This document shows, one piece after another, positions 6,799-14,004 of a DNA stretch of 19,056 nucleotides. A program made the position numbers and the translations under genes. A model generated the notes under the pieces. That model had not been told where the DNA came from. It ran no database searches and saw nothing but the letters and a program-made list of their open reading frames with translations. This stretch comes from Bacillota bacterium (GTDB lineage Bacteria; Bacillota; Clostridia; Peptostreptococcales; Anaerovoracaceae): positions 1 through 19,056 of the forward strand of contig JAEXBK010000004.1 of assembly GCA_023394035.1 (NCBI GenBank), written 5' to 3'. The stretch's first letter is position 1. Each line of letters opens with the position of its first letter.

Positions 6799-7236
6799 TC
6801 ACTGTAAGATCTCAATGTCAAGGCGATTTCTTCCCTCGCTAAGCCCCTGCAGACTTATATTATAATCAAGCGTTATACGCCCGAAGCCTTCCGGGGTAAG
6901 TTCATTATTTATTGATGTCGTCAGAACTTCCATATCCATCGCCCCATAAGGAGTATTGTAACGGCTGACAAAGCGTTTGCCCTCTTCAAATATAAGCTCA
7001 CTTCCGAGATTGTCTTCTCCCGTGCACATGCGCTTCATCCTCAATCTCTTTTCCGTCAGCTTAAGGCTCGTCTTGCAGCCCGGAAACCCCGAAAACTCAC
7101 TTTCGTCATAAAGGAAGTACTTTGCTCCGTTTCGATCGTACATCTTGGCGTCGCTCACGAACTCCATTTCATCTTCCGTTTCCTCACCCACGAAACGCTT
7201 TCCTGTTATTTTTATCGTTATATCTCTCATATCCAA
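6799..7236 (-). CDS. DUF1934 (YwiB-like) beta-barrel protein
   Basis: 145 residues. The sequence alternates short beta strands (DITIKITGKRF, KYFLYDES, TSLKLTEKRLRMKRM, GSELIFEEGKRFVSRYNTPYGAMDMEVLT, GRITLDYNISLQG), as in the calycin-like barrels of DUF1934. The run YNTPYGAMDMEVLT followed by LDYNIS is the family core. Function is unknown. The start is uncertain: TTG at 7236 has AAAGGA about nine bases upstream, whereas the ATG at 7230 is too far from that site; I prefer the TTG. Either way the gene begins inside the end of ddl (53-base overlap with TTG), so translation is likely coupled. Confidence 0.8.
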   Translation of the reverse strand: MDMRDITIKITGKRFVGEETEDEMEFVSDAKMYDRNGAKYFLYDESEFSGFPGCKTSLKLTEKRLRMKRMCTGEDNLGSELIFEEGKRFVSRYNTPYGAMDMEVLTTSINNELTPEGFGRITLDYNISLQGLSEGRNRLDIEILQ

Positions 7237-8230
7237 ATTCCACTATCCTTTCGACCAGCTCCGTAAACCCTACTCCCGAGTTCTTCCATAAAACCGGAAA
7301 CATGCTGTATTTTGTAAATCCCGGTATCGTGTTTATCTCGTTTATCAAAACCTCTCCCGTGCGTCTGTCAACAAAGAAGTCAACCCTCGAAAAGCCTGCA
7401 CAGTCTGCAGCTTTGTAGGCTTTTACAGCCAGCTCCTTTATTTTATTTTTGAGCTCCGGCTCAAGCTGTGCCGGTATTTCGAGAAGCGTTCCCGACCCGT
7501 CCGTATATTTTGATTCATAATCGTAATACTCAGAGGCCGCTATGATTTCTCCGGGATCTGTAGCTTCCGGATATTCGTTCCCGATTACGGCAACCTCTAT
7601 TTCGCGTGCCGTCACCGCCTGCTCAACAATTATTCTTCTGTCATATGATGCAGCAAGCCTGAGCGCACGCACGATTTCGTCATGGTTCTTTGCCTTCGAT
7701 ATACCGATGCTCGATCCCATATTTGACGGTTTGATAAATACAGCTCCGGGTATTCTGTTTTCTATATCTGTTGCAACAGCGTCGGCGTCCTTATCCACCT
7801 CTGCCGAATATACGAGCAAGTATTTGCATGTGTTGATGCCGTTTAGTTCAAATATATCCTTTGCCGCAGCCTTGTCCATACAAAGCGCCGATGCGAGCAC
7901 TCCGCATCCCGCATAAGGGATGTCCATTATCTCAAGAAGACCCTGCATCGTCCCGTCTTCGCCGCAGCTTCCGTGAAGCACAGGAAAAGCAAAGTCTATC
8001 ATTTTATTAAGACTCCATACGCTTATGTCCTTTCCCTCGCGGCTCCATTCTCCGGAAGGAATTTTCTCTACGGGTCCGTCATATCTCAGCCATTTACCTT
8101 CTTTGGTTATGCCAATTTTGATGACCTCGTGCTTGGTCTCATCTATTGCCGAAATTACTGCCGCAGCAGACATCAGCGATACTTCGTGTTCTCCTGAATT
8201 GCCCCCGAAAATAACTCCGATCTTCTCCAT
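7184..8230 (-). CDS. ddl: D-alanine--D-alanine ligase
   Basis: 348 residues, full length. Joins two D-alanines with ATP in the cytosol to make the dipeptide added to UDP-MurNAc-tripeptide. Seen in order: GGNSGEHEVS (10-18, binding Glu14 region), HGSCGEDG (86-93), MDK (118-120), KPSNMGSSIG (167-176, ATP-grasp lysine and loop), EYYDYESKY (234-242, omega loop) and NEINTIPGF (297-305, metal-binding Asn/Glu). The YYDYESKY omega loop is the D-Ala-D-Ala type; D-Ala-D-Lac ligases of vancomycin-resistant bacteria differ here. The ATG has AAGGAAGGG six bases upstream. It is the first gene of a four-gene minus-strand operon (ddl, DUF1934, DUF1846, clcA) and divergent from htrA. Confidence 0.96.
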   Translation of the reverse strand: MEKIGVIFGGNSGEHEVSLMSAAAVISAIDETKHEVIKIGITKEGKWLRYDGPVEKIPSGEWSREGKDISVWSLNKMIDFAFPVLHGSCGEDGTMQGLLEIMDIPYAGCGVLASALCMDKAAAKDIFELNGINTCKYLLVYSAEVDKDADAVATDIENRIPGAVFIKPSNMGSSIGISKAKNHDEIVRALRLAASYDRRIIVEQAVTAREIEVAVIGNEYPEATDPGEIIAASEYYDYESKYTDGSGTLLEIPAQLEPELKNKIKELAVKAYKAADCAGFSRVDFFVDRRTGEVLINEINTIPGFTKYSMFPVLWKNSGVGFTELVERIVEFGYERYNDKNNRKAFRG

Positions 8231-8265
8231 TTTGTTCCCTTCCTTAACTTAAATACTAACTCAAT

Positions 8266-8274
8266 ATTTTATCA
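8266..8274 (-). promoter_or_regulatory. Probable extended -10 promoter of the ddl operon
   Basis: On the minus strand TGATAAAAT (TG at 8273-8274, TAAAAT at 8266-8271) forms an extended -10 about 35 bases before the ddl ATG. No good -35 is visible at 16-18 bases, which is common for extended -10 promoters. Confidence 0.4.
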
Positions 8275-8323
8275 TAAAAAACGCGTCAGGTGTTGTATAA
8301 ATATGATGTATACATTTTATCAT

Positions 8324-8386
8324 TATAATATTATTGCCCATACTTAACAGCTTTATCACACAAAAGTCATATTCTGTAACTATAAT
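8324..8386 (+). promoter_or_regulatory. Candidate htrA promoter region with two TATAAT boxes
   Basis: Perfect TATAAT hexamers occur at 8324-8329 and 8381-8386, 117 and 60 bases before the htrA ATG. Neither has a recognisable TTGACA at the right distance, so at most the -10 elements are supported. A small hairpin (AAGGG at 8397-8401 with CCCTT at 8409-8413) lies in the leader. No CIRCE or CtsR box is seen. Confidence 0.3.
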
Positions 8387-8445
8387 TCAAGCTACGAAGG
8401 GTATCTATCCCTTATAGCATTACCTAAAGAAAGAGGTGTACTCTT

Positions 8446-9810
8446 ATGGAAGATATGAAGAAAACAAACGAAGAATTCGGCGAAAGCTTTGATGCAAACG
8501 AAGTATCCGCAAATAGCGATTCGAATGCAGGCTACACGGACCCGCTTGCCCTCGAACGCGAGGTCAACAGAACGCGACTTTTTGACGACGACGAAGCCCA
8601 GCATTTCAAGCCATTCGCAAATGACGAGAACAGTTATTACTATCAGAAGGATTTTGAAGCTCAGACCGAGCCGGCAGAAGAATTTGTACCCGATCCGCCA
8701 AAGAAGAAAAAAGAGCCTAAGTTCGTCTCGCGCAAAGCTTTTGCCGCAGGTTTAATCTGCTGCATGATAGCGTCCTCAGGACTCACATTAGGCGGTCTAA
8801 AGGCACTCGGCGCTTTTGACAAAACCGTTATGAACGGCTCTTCATCCTCCGTTTCCGCAACAAACTATACGCTTGCAAAATCTACAGATGCGAACAAGTC
8901 CGTGCAGGAAATCATAGAGATGAACAAAAACGCCGTCGTCGAAATAAGAACCGAATCCATTTCAAACGACACATGGATGAGCAACTATGTAAAGAAGGGT
9001 GCAGGCTCCGGTGTCATCGTCGACAGCAACGGATATATAATGACTTGCGCTCATGTCATTAACGGTGCAAATACGATAACAGTTACAACAAAGGAGGGCA
9101 AGGAATACACGGCAGAGCTTATAGGTGCCGATGAGCTTACGGATGTCGCCATCCTCAAAATCGAAGGAAGCGGATTTACCGCAGCAACATACGGAGACAG
9201 CAGTTCACTGCAAGTTGGAGACCTTGCGGTCGCAATAGGAAATCCGCTCGGTCAGCTCGGAGGCTCGGCATCCACAGGCATCATCAGCTCGCTTGACAGA
9301 ACGCTTGCAGTCGAGGGAAAGAACATGTCCCTTCTCCAGACCGATGCATCTATCAATCCGGGAAATTCCGGCGGCGGGCTCTTTGACGGAAGCGGACACC
9401 TCATCGGAATTGTCGTTGCAAAATCATCGGGCTCCGATGTCGAGGGTCTCGGCTTTGCAATCCCGATCAATCAGGCTGCAGATGTAGGCAAACAGCTTAT
9501 CGAAAGCGGCAAAGTCACAGGTCGTGCGCTGCTCGGGGTAAAGATTCTCGATCTCACGAGCATCGAAAATGCTCAGAGGTACGGCGTAAGACACACAGGA
9601 ATCTATATTGCAGAGGTCGCAGGCAAGGAAGCTTCTGCGGCAGGCTTCAAAAAAGGTGATATGCTCTACTATGTAGGCGATTCCCAGATAACATCTGAAG
9701 CCGACCTCAGATCCGAGCTTCTCAAGCATAAGCCGGGCGAAAAAATCAAAGTTACCGTCATACGCGACGAGAAAACAGTAGATCTCGAAACGGTTTTGAC
9801 AGGGAACTAA
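8446..9810 (+). CDS. htrA: HtrA/DegP-type membrane-anchored serine protease
   Basis: 454 residues. The first 95 or so are cytoplasmic, very acidic and low in complexity, ending in a basic stretch (PPKKKKEPKFVSRK). One membrane anchor follows at about 98-120, then a Ser-rich linker. The trypsin-like domain (about 150-335) has its triad as His203 (TCAHVI), Asp233 (LTDVAIL) and Ser308 (GNSGGG). A single PDZ domain fills about 345-450 (RALLGVKI, AGFKKGDMLYYVG). Members degrade or refold misfolded proteins at the cell surface. Start: AAGAGGTG lies eight bases before the ATG. It is monocistronic and divergent from ddl. In Bacillus, htrA-type genes respond to secretion stress through a two-component system; no such genes are in this window. 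Confidence 0.94.
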   Translation: MEDMKKTNEEFGESFDANEVSANSDSNAGYTDPLALEREVNRTRLFDDDEAQHFKPFANDENSYYYQKDFEAQTEPAEEFVPDPPKKKKEPKFVSRKAFAAGLICCMIASSGLTLGGLKALGAFDKTVMNGSSSSVSATNYTLAKSTDANKSVQEIIEMNKNAVVEIRTESISNDTWMSNYVKKGAGSGVIVDSNGYIMTCAHVINGANTITVTTKEGKEYTAELIGADELTDVAILKIEGSGFTAATYGDSSSLQVGDLAVAIGNPLGQLGGSASTGIISSLDRTLAVEGKNMSLLQTDASINPGNSGGGLFDGSGHLIGIVVAKSSGSDVEGLGFAIPINQAADVGKQLIESGKVTGRALLGVKILDLTSIENAQRYGVRHTGIYIAEVAGKEASAAGFKKGDMLYYVGDSQITSEADLRSELLKHKPGEKIKVTVIRDEKTVDLETVLTGN

Positions 9811-9847
9811 AATATATAAAAGAGCTGTCTCTGAGTGAGGCAGCTCT
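9810..9847 (-). terminator. Terminator after the tadA-ispE-gntR operon
   Basis: AGAGCTG (9821-9827) pairs with CAGCTCT (9841-9847) across a 13-base loop. On the minus strand the hairpin is followed by TTTATATATTTT, so it ends the gntR transcript. Downstream on the plus strand there is no good T run, so htrA termination here would be weak. It sits in the convergent gap between htrA and gntR. Confidence 0.7.
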
Positions 9848-9873
9848 CCTGTTATATAGGTTTAACTATTATT

Positions 9874-10566
9874 CTATTTTCTCGCACCTTTGTGATTCTT
9901 AAAAGCAGTCTCGCCCTCCTGTATAACGAATTCCTTCAATTTGTTGACATGCTCCGATGCCACGCGCCTTGCCTCTGTGCAGTTGCCGCTTTTGATGGCG
10001 TCTATTATCGAGTGATGCTGGCTCGACATATTCTCGTAGCGTGAAAAGTTGTCGTAATATAGGTATCTGAATCTCAGGGCAAGCTCCTGAACCATTGTGC
10101 TGAAGTGAATAAGCGTCTTGTTGCCGCTTGCAGCCACTATGTGCTTGTGAAAAAGCTCATCGAAGGCTATCATCTTTTCCGTATCGTTGTTCTTTATGGC
10201 TTCCGCATAGGAATTCGTGATAGCTTCCAAGTCTTCTATTATTTCATCGTTGATTCTTGCCGCTGTAAGCTCCGCCGCCAGTCCTTCGAGATCCTCTCTT
10301 ACGATCAGCAATCCCACCATATCATCTACGGATATATTGGATGCATAAGCACCCTTGCGCGGCTCTATAGTGACGAGTCCTTCGCGTTCAAGCTTTCTGA
10401 TTGCCTCTCTTACAGGTGTTCTCGATACACCCATATCCTCTGCAAGGTTTATCTCCATCATGCGTTTCCCCGGTCTGATAGCTCCGGTCATGATTCTTTT
10501 TTTCAGTTCCTCGTATACGATCTCCCTGAGAGGACGGTGGTTCTGCAGCTCAATGTTCATACTCAA
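9874..10566 (-). CDS. GntR-family regulator, FadR/FCD subfamily
   Basis: 230 residues. An N-terminal winged helix-turn-helix spans about 12-77 (LAEDMGVSRTPVREAIRKLEREGLV is the GntR signature, followed by the RKGAYA wing). The FCD all-helical ligand domain spans about 84-212 and keeps the metal-binding set: Asp136 and His140 (FDELFHKH), His184 (QHHSIIDAI) and His206 (SEHVNKL). Such regulators bind organic acids or sugar acids; the ligand here is unknown. The ATG at 10566 follows GAAGGG with 9 bases between. It starts 11 bases after the ispE stop and is the last gene of its operon. Regulation of ispE or of distant catabolic genes is equally possible. Confidence 0.9.
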   Translation of the reverse strand: MSMNIELQNHRPLREIVYEELKKRIMTGAIRPGKRMMEINLAEDMGVSRTPVREAIRKLEREGLVTIEPRKGAYASNISVDDMVGLLIVREDLEGLAAELTAARINDEIIEDLEAITNSYAEAIKNNDTEKMIAFDELFHKHIVAASGNKTLIHFSTMVQELALRFRYLYYDNFSRYENMSSQHHSIIDAIKSGNCTEARRVASEHVNKLKEFVIQEGETAFKNHKGARK

Positions 10567-10577
10567 TTACCCTTCTT

Positions 10578-11510
10578 TCATATGGTCGTTCTGCAACGAT
10601 ATGCTTCATATCCATGACTTCTGAGCAGCTTCGCAGCCGAGACCGCTTCCTCCCTTTTATCAAAAAGGGCAAATACGGTCGGTCCGCTTCCGCTCATAAG
10701 AACCTTTTTGGCACCTTTAAGTTTTTTCTCCATCAGAGATTTAAGTTCAAATACTTTTGGTTCTGCGTTAAGCGTATAGTTTTCGAGGACATTTATCATC
10801 TGTGAGTAAACCGTTTGTCTGTCCCCGCTCAAAAGCGCCGCTGACAAAATATCATTATTCGGTCTTTCATCTATGCTTACATCGTCTATGCCCTGATAGA
10901 CCTTCTTGGTCGAAACGCCTATCGGCGGCTTTGCGAATACAACAAACGCCTTCAGGGGTGCAGCCTTGCTGAGCTCCGTGCCCGTTCCCTTAGCTCTTGC
11001 GCACGAAAATGCAAGTGAATCCTTACGAATCTTCTTCGGTAGCACGTAGTTTGAAAACGCCTGACCTGCCGCACAAAACGGTACGTCAGAGCCGAGCTCC
11101 GCGCACAGCTCCAGGATTTCGAGGAGCGAAAGGTTCAGCCGCCACATCGTATTAAGCGCATGTATTACCGCTGCACCGTTTCCGCTTCCGCCGGCGAGCC
11201 CTGCCGCAACCGGGATGTTCTTTTTTATTGCAATATGAATATCCTCCGAGCCGCTCTTTGCCGGAAACCTGCTCTGCATAAGCTCCGCCGCCTTGTATGC
11301 TATGTTCCTGCTGTCTACAGGAAGATACCGGCGATTTGTTTCGAGGCTTATCTTTCCGTTCCCTTCGCTGAGTGAAACCTTGACCTCATCGTGAAACGAT
11401 ACCTGATGCATTATCATATCAACCGGATGCATGCCCGAAGGAAGCGGTTCCCCTACGTCTATCGACAGATTGATTTTGGCATATGAATATATCAAAATAC
11501 TGTTTCCCAT
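10578..11510 (-). CDS. ispE: 4-diphosphocytidyl-2-C-methyl-D-erythritol kinase
   Basis: 310 residues from ATG 11510; the open frame continues to 11567, but AGAAGG just upstream of 11510 and the family N-terminus (SYAKINLSIDV, catalytic Lys12) decide the start. It phosphorylates CDP-methylerythritol at O-2 in the MEP pathway to isoprenoid precursors. The GHMP ATP-binding loop is IPVAAGLAGGSGNGAA (99-114), Asp142 in GSDVPF is the catalytic base region, and the C-terminal GHMP motif is GSGPTVFALF. Slight oddity: the glycine loop reads GGSGNGAA where GGSADAAA is usual. It lies between the 283-residue membrane protein (66-base gap) and gntR (11-base gap). Confidence 0.94.
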   Translation of the reverse strand: MGNSILIYSYAKINLSIDVGEPLPSGMHPVDMIMHQVSFHDEVKVSLSEGNGKISLETNRRYLPVDSRNIAYKAAELMQSRFPAKSGSEDIHIAIKKNIPVAAGLAGGSGNGAAVIHALNTMWRLNLSLLEILELCAELGSDVPFCAAGQAFSNYVLPKKIRKDSLAFSCARAKGTGTELSKAAPLKAFVVFAKPPIGVSTKKVYQGIDDVSIDERPNNDILSAALLSGDRQTVYSQMINVLENYTLNAEPKVFELKSLMEKKLKGAKKVLMSGSGPTVFALFDKREEAVSAAKLLRSHGYEAYRCRTTI

Positions 11511-11576
11511 GACCGAACCTTCTGATATCCAAAGTGTAAAAGCGAAAATGAGCGGCTGACCGCCCATTATCGTATG

Positions 11577-12428
11577 CTACTTCTTGCGTTTCGCTGCCGC
11601 TCTTCTCTTTGCGAGGCGTTCTTCTTCGGCTGCCCTTGCCTCCGCAAGAGCTTTTCTGCCGGAGATCGTCTTTCCTCCCGCCGGTGCGATAGGCTTAGGT
11701 CCCTTGACCTTATAATTTCCGTTATCCTCTTCTATTTCTTCCTCAAAATCGTCTTCGGCGTTCTTTGCCGCTTCCTTTGCAGCCTTAGCCTCGCGCTTTG
11801 CAACTTCCTTCTCGTGCTGCGCTATAACCTCGGCAAGCGGTTTACCCGTGCGTTTAGCTTCTTTGTAAGGATTGAAGGTGTCATTAGTCTCTACGCTGTT
11901 CTTCTGCTCCGCAAACTGCTTCTTAGCCTGCTTGGAGGTGAAGAATATCATTCCGACCATCATCAAAGCCATCATTACAAAATACACCTTTGTGTTTAAG
12001 GACTGATTGAGGGTCTTAAATTTGATTGTTGAGTCTTTTCCGAGTGTATCGCCGGCATCATCCATAAAGTTGCCGCTTATCCTAAGGGAATATTCCGAGT
12101 TGCCTTTTACCGGTCCCTGCTTCTGATTCGTTCCGTAGAGGACAAGAACCTGTGTAGGCTCCTTAGGATTGAAATATACGCTCGATTCCATCACCTTGCC
12201 CTCGCTGTCTACGAGCTCAAAGCATTTTCTGTTCGCTTCCTGATTTTCCTTTGCACCAACCGGTGTTGTAAAGGTCAGCTTGACTCCGAGGTTCTCTACG
12301 GAAGTATTTGTCTGTCCGTCTTCAGGATAGCTCTCCGCAAGCTCAAATTTGCTTTCGGCATATGCGGTAATCGAGAAAAGTGATACTATAAGCACTGCTA
12401 TTATGATCACTATACCGGTTTTTTTCAT
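11577..12428 (-). CDS. Secreted-domain membrane protein with Big_5-like domain and basic cytoplasmic tail
   Basis: 283 residues; specific function not recognised. Seen: a signal peptide at 1-24 with an AYA-E cleavage site; an extracellular part of about 120 residues with features of a bacterial Ig-like (Big_5/SbsA) domain (ESYPEDGQTNTSVENLGVKL, later YSLRISGNFMDDAGDTLG); one membrane span at about 147-166 (VYFVMMALMMVGMIFF); then a cytoplasmic tail of about 115 residues. The tail is charged and helical (HEKEVAKREAKAAKEAAKNAE), then acidic, then strongly basic at the end (RLAKRRAAAKRKK). This is a type I topology with Ig domain outside and lysine-rich tail inside. Its start overlaps the tadA stop by four bases (ATGA), with GGAGG 10 bases upstream. 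The tail could bind nucleic acid or the membrane; unproven. Confidence 0.8.
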   Translation of the reverse strand: MKKTGIVIIIAVLIVSLFSITAYAESKFELAESYPEDGQTNTSVENLGVKLTFTTPVGAKENQEANRKCFELVDSEGKVMESSVYFNPKEPTQVLVLYGTNQKQGPVKGNSEYSLRISGNFMDDAGDTLGKDSTIKFKTLNQSLNTKVYFVMMALMMVGMIFFTSKQAKKQFAEQKNSVETNDTFNPYKEAKRTGKPLAEVIAQHEKEVAKREAKAAKEAAKNAEDDFEEEIEEDNGNYKVKGPKPIAPAGGKTISGRKALAEARAAEEERLAKRRAAAKRKK

Positions 12429-12898
12429 CTTTTGTTGTCCTCCGAATTATAATTCTTATTTCTCAGCCCGCGGAAGAAATCCTTCATGAGAGTCGAACAA
12501 TCCTCTTCCATGAGCCCCGTTTCTACAGTTATGCGATGATTAAGCCGCTCATCACAGGCGATGTTGTATAAAGAGCCGCAGGCTCCCGCCTTCGGGTCCA
12601 TGGCTCCTATAAAAAGTTTATTGATTCTCGACCACACGAGAGCACCTGCACACATACAGCACGGTTCAACCGTCACATACATGTCGCAGCCTATAAGCCG
12701 CCAACCACCGAGAAGCGATGCCGCCTCTCTGAGCGCCATTATCTCGGCATGAGCCGTCGGATCCTTCAGAGTCTCTGTCATATTATGACCTCTTGCAATG
12801 ATCTCACCGTCTCTGACGATTACCGCACCGACAGGAATTTCTCCCATTTCCGCAGCCTTCTTAGCCTCTTCAATTGCCTCTTCCATAAACATTTTCAT
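12425..12898 (-). CDS. tadA: tRNA-specific adenosine deaminase
   Basis: 157 residues from ATG 12898. The frame remains open further upstream, but the extra 33 residues cross the predicted promoter and have no family resemblance. TadA deaminates A34 to inosine in tRNA-Arg(ACG). The zinc site is His50-Ala-Glu52 (AHAEIMAL) with Cys80 and Cys83 (VEPCCMCAG), Glu52 being the proton shuttle; NPT-like surroundings and DPKAGACGSLYNI are typical of TadA. No Shine-Dalgarno precedes the start, and the predicted transcript begins only about four bases upstream (see promoter), so it may be leaderless; ATG at 12889 is an alternative. It overlaps the next gene by four bases. Confidence 0.92.
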   Translation of the reverse strand: MKMFMEEAIEEAKKAAEMGEIPVGAVIVRDGEIIARGHNMTETLKDPTAHAEIMALREAASLLGGWRLIGCDMYVTVEPCCMCAGALVWSRINKLFIGAMDPKAGACGSLYNIACDERLNHRITVETGLMEEDCSTLMKDFFRGLRNKNYNSEDNKR

Positions 12899-12908
12899 AT
12901 ACCCATAA

Positions 12909-12937
12909 ATGTTATCACAAAATAGCCCTCTGTTCAA
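12909..12937 (-). promoter_or_regulatory. Promoter of the tadA operon
   Basis: On the minus strand TTGAAC (12932-12937), a 17-base spacer, and TGATAACAT, an extended -10 with TAACAT at 12909-12914. The predicted start, near 12902, lies only about four bases before the tadA ATG. It is divergent from the cvpA promoter. Confidence 0.6.
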
Positions 12938-12975
12938 GTAAAAACCAAATATCAAATCCTTCGAACCGAATTTAC

Positions 12976-13004
12976 TTGCATGATTGCATATTTTCAAGTA
13001 TCAT
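12976..13004 (+). promoter_or_regulatory. Promoter of cvpA
   Basis: TTGCAT (12976-12981), a 17-base spacer, and TATCAT (12999-13004), about 46 bases before the cvpA ATG. Both hexamers match the SigA consensus at four of six or five of six positions. Confidence 0.5.
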
Positions 13005-13050
13005 TATATTGTATTAAATTTCTTAGATTATTCAGTTTTTAGGAGGCTCC

Positions 13051-13719
13051 ATGTTCAGTTCATCGGGCAGCACCGCCAGCATCATAATAGATATCAGCCT
13101 TTTGTTTATCGTGCTTCTCACTGCCGTTTTGTGCTGGAGAAAAGGGTTCGTCGGCTCGGTTTTCAGCTTTTTCAGGCTGACAATATGCGTTGTAGGTTCA
13201 TTTTTGTTCGCATCGCCCTTGGCATCGTTTCTATCGAATCATACGGCTATAAATGCGAGCATCTCCGATCATATGCAAATTATGCTTACGTCTGCGCTTG
13301 TCGGTGATAAGTTTTTTACGCTCATTCCCGTTCAGCTACGAGACGCATATAAAGAATACACCGAGGACATAGCGACAAAGCTCTCTGCTTCCCTCGGCGA
13401 AACACTTCTCATGGTATTTTCGTTTATAATAATAATGATCGTACTTTTAATCATAACAAAGCTGTTATCGCACGCAATGTCCGGCAAGAAAAAGGATACT
13501 CCTATCGCCCTTATCAACGGCTTTTTGGGCTTCCTCTTCGGGCTCCTTAAGGGAACGCTTTATGTATGCGTAATAACGCTTCTGTTTACTACGGCTATAA
13601 GCTTTATGGATCCGGACACCTCCGCACCTATAGTAACGGTAGTGAGAGAGAGCCATATTGCATCGTTCTTCTACGACAGCAATCCGCTCATGATGTTCCT
13701 TAATTCGATTCGCTGGTAG
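13051..13719 (+). CDS. cvpA: CvpA-family membrane protein
   Basis: 222 residues with about four membrane segments (roughly 8-26, 32-53, 103-124 and 150-172), the layout of CvpA proteins. The N-terminal IIIDISLLFIVLLTAVLCWRKGFVGSVFSFFRL has the family's short loop with a conserved Arg-Lys-Gly before the second span, and LINGFLGFLFGLLKGTLYVCVI is the typical late G-x2-G-x3-G helix. The family was named for a role in colicin V production in E. coli and is widespread; its core function in Gram-positives is unsettled, with links to envelope integrity. The start is set by AGGAGG six bases upstream. It is a single-gene plus-strand unit between two minus-strand units. Confidence 0.8.
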   Translation: MFSSSGSTASIIIDISLLFIVLLTAVLCWRKGFVGSVFSFFRLTICVVGSFLFASPLASFLSNHTAINASISDHMQIMLTSALVGDKFFTLIPVQLRDAYKEYTEDIATKLSASLGETLLMVFSFIIIMIVLLIITKLLSHAMSGKKKDTPIALINGFLGFLFGLLKGTLYVCVITLLFTTAISFMDPDTSAPIVTVVRESHIASFFYDSNPLMMFLNSIRW

Positions 13720-13729
13720 ATATGCAAAA

Positions 13730-13795
13730 TCAAAATTGCAGCATTCCGCAAACCAAACACCATTGATAAATCTGATATAAGTATCTGACGGTCAT
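13730..13795 (-). CDS. Possible 21-residue peptide ORF
   Basis: In the gap between cvpA and the VanY terminator, the minus strand has GGAGG, five bases, then ATG at 13795 and a frame of 21 codons ending in TGA at 13730. The peptide begins MTVRYLYQIYQW and ends CGMLQF; it is aromatic, with two Cys in a WCLVC context. A possible promoter lies just upstream (TTGTCG, 16 bases, TATTAA), with the -10 about 30 bases before the ATG. The Shine-Dalgarno is as good as any in the window, which is the main reason to list it. It could be a signalling or toxin-like peptide, a leader peptide, or chance. I do not recognise a family. Confidence 0.3.
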   Translation of the reverse strand: MTVRYLYQIYQWCLVCGMLQF

Positions 13796-13970
13796 TGTTT
13801 CCTCCGAAATCATAGCTTAGTGTTGTTAATATGTGTTGATGTCACCGCGACAAGCAAGCTGCAATACATACGGATGCGAAGTTAATTTCGCAAAAGTTTA
13901 AGCAGTTCTATTTTTACAGTAAATCGCTCCTTAAATAAGGGTATGGCAGTTGTTATGCTTTACCATAAAA

Positions 13971-13994
13971 ACCGGGCGGAAAATTTCGCCCGGT
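13971..13994. terminator. Bidirectional terminator after the VanY-like gene
   Basis: A perfect 8-base stem (ACCGGGCG at 13971-13978 and CGCCCGGT at 13987-13994), extended by flanking A-T pairs, with AAAA on the left and TTTTGTTTTC on the right. It ends the minus-strand VanY-like transcript ten bases after its stop and could also stop plus-strand transcription from cvpA. The 250 bases between cvpA and this hairpin hold only the small peptide ORF and a short inverted repeat (TGCGAA at 13875-13880 with TTCGCA at 13887-13892). Confidence 0.85.
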
Positions 13995-14004
13995 TTTGTT
14001 TTCT

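Noticed and set aside
8231..8445. CIRCE or CtsR heat-shock operator before htrA
   Set aside because: Neither TTAGCACTC-N9-GAGTGCTAA nor the GGTCAAA-type heptad repeats are present.
11511..11567. Longer ispE start at 11567
   Set aside because: The extra 19 residues lack family similarity and a ribosome binding site; ATG 11510 has AGAAGG at good spacing.
12899..12997. Longer tadA start at 12997
   Set aside because: The added 33 residues cover the predicted promoter and do not resemble TadA N-termini.
13796..13966. Riboswitch or structured RNA upstream of the peptide ORF
   Set aside because: Only short, weak inverted repeats are visible and no known riboswitch core is recognisable by eye. A covariance-model search would be decisive.
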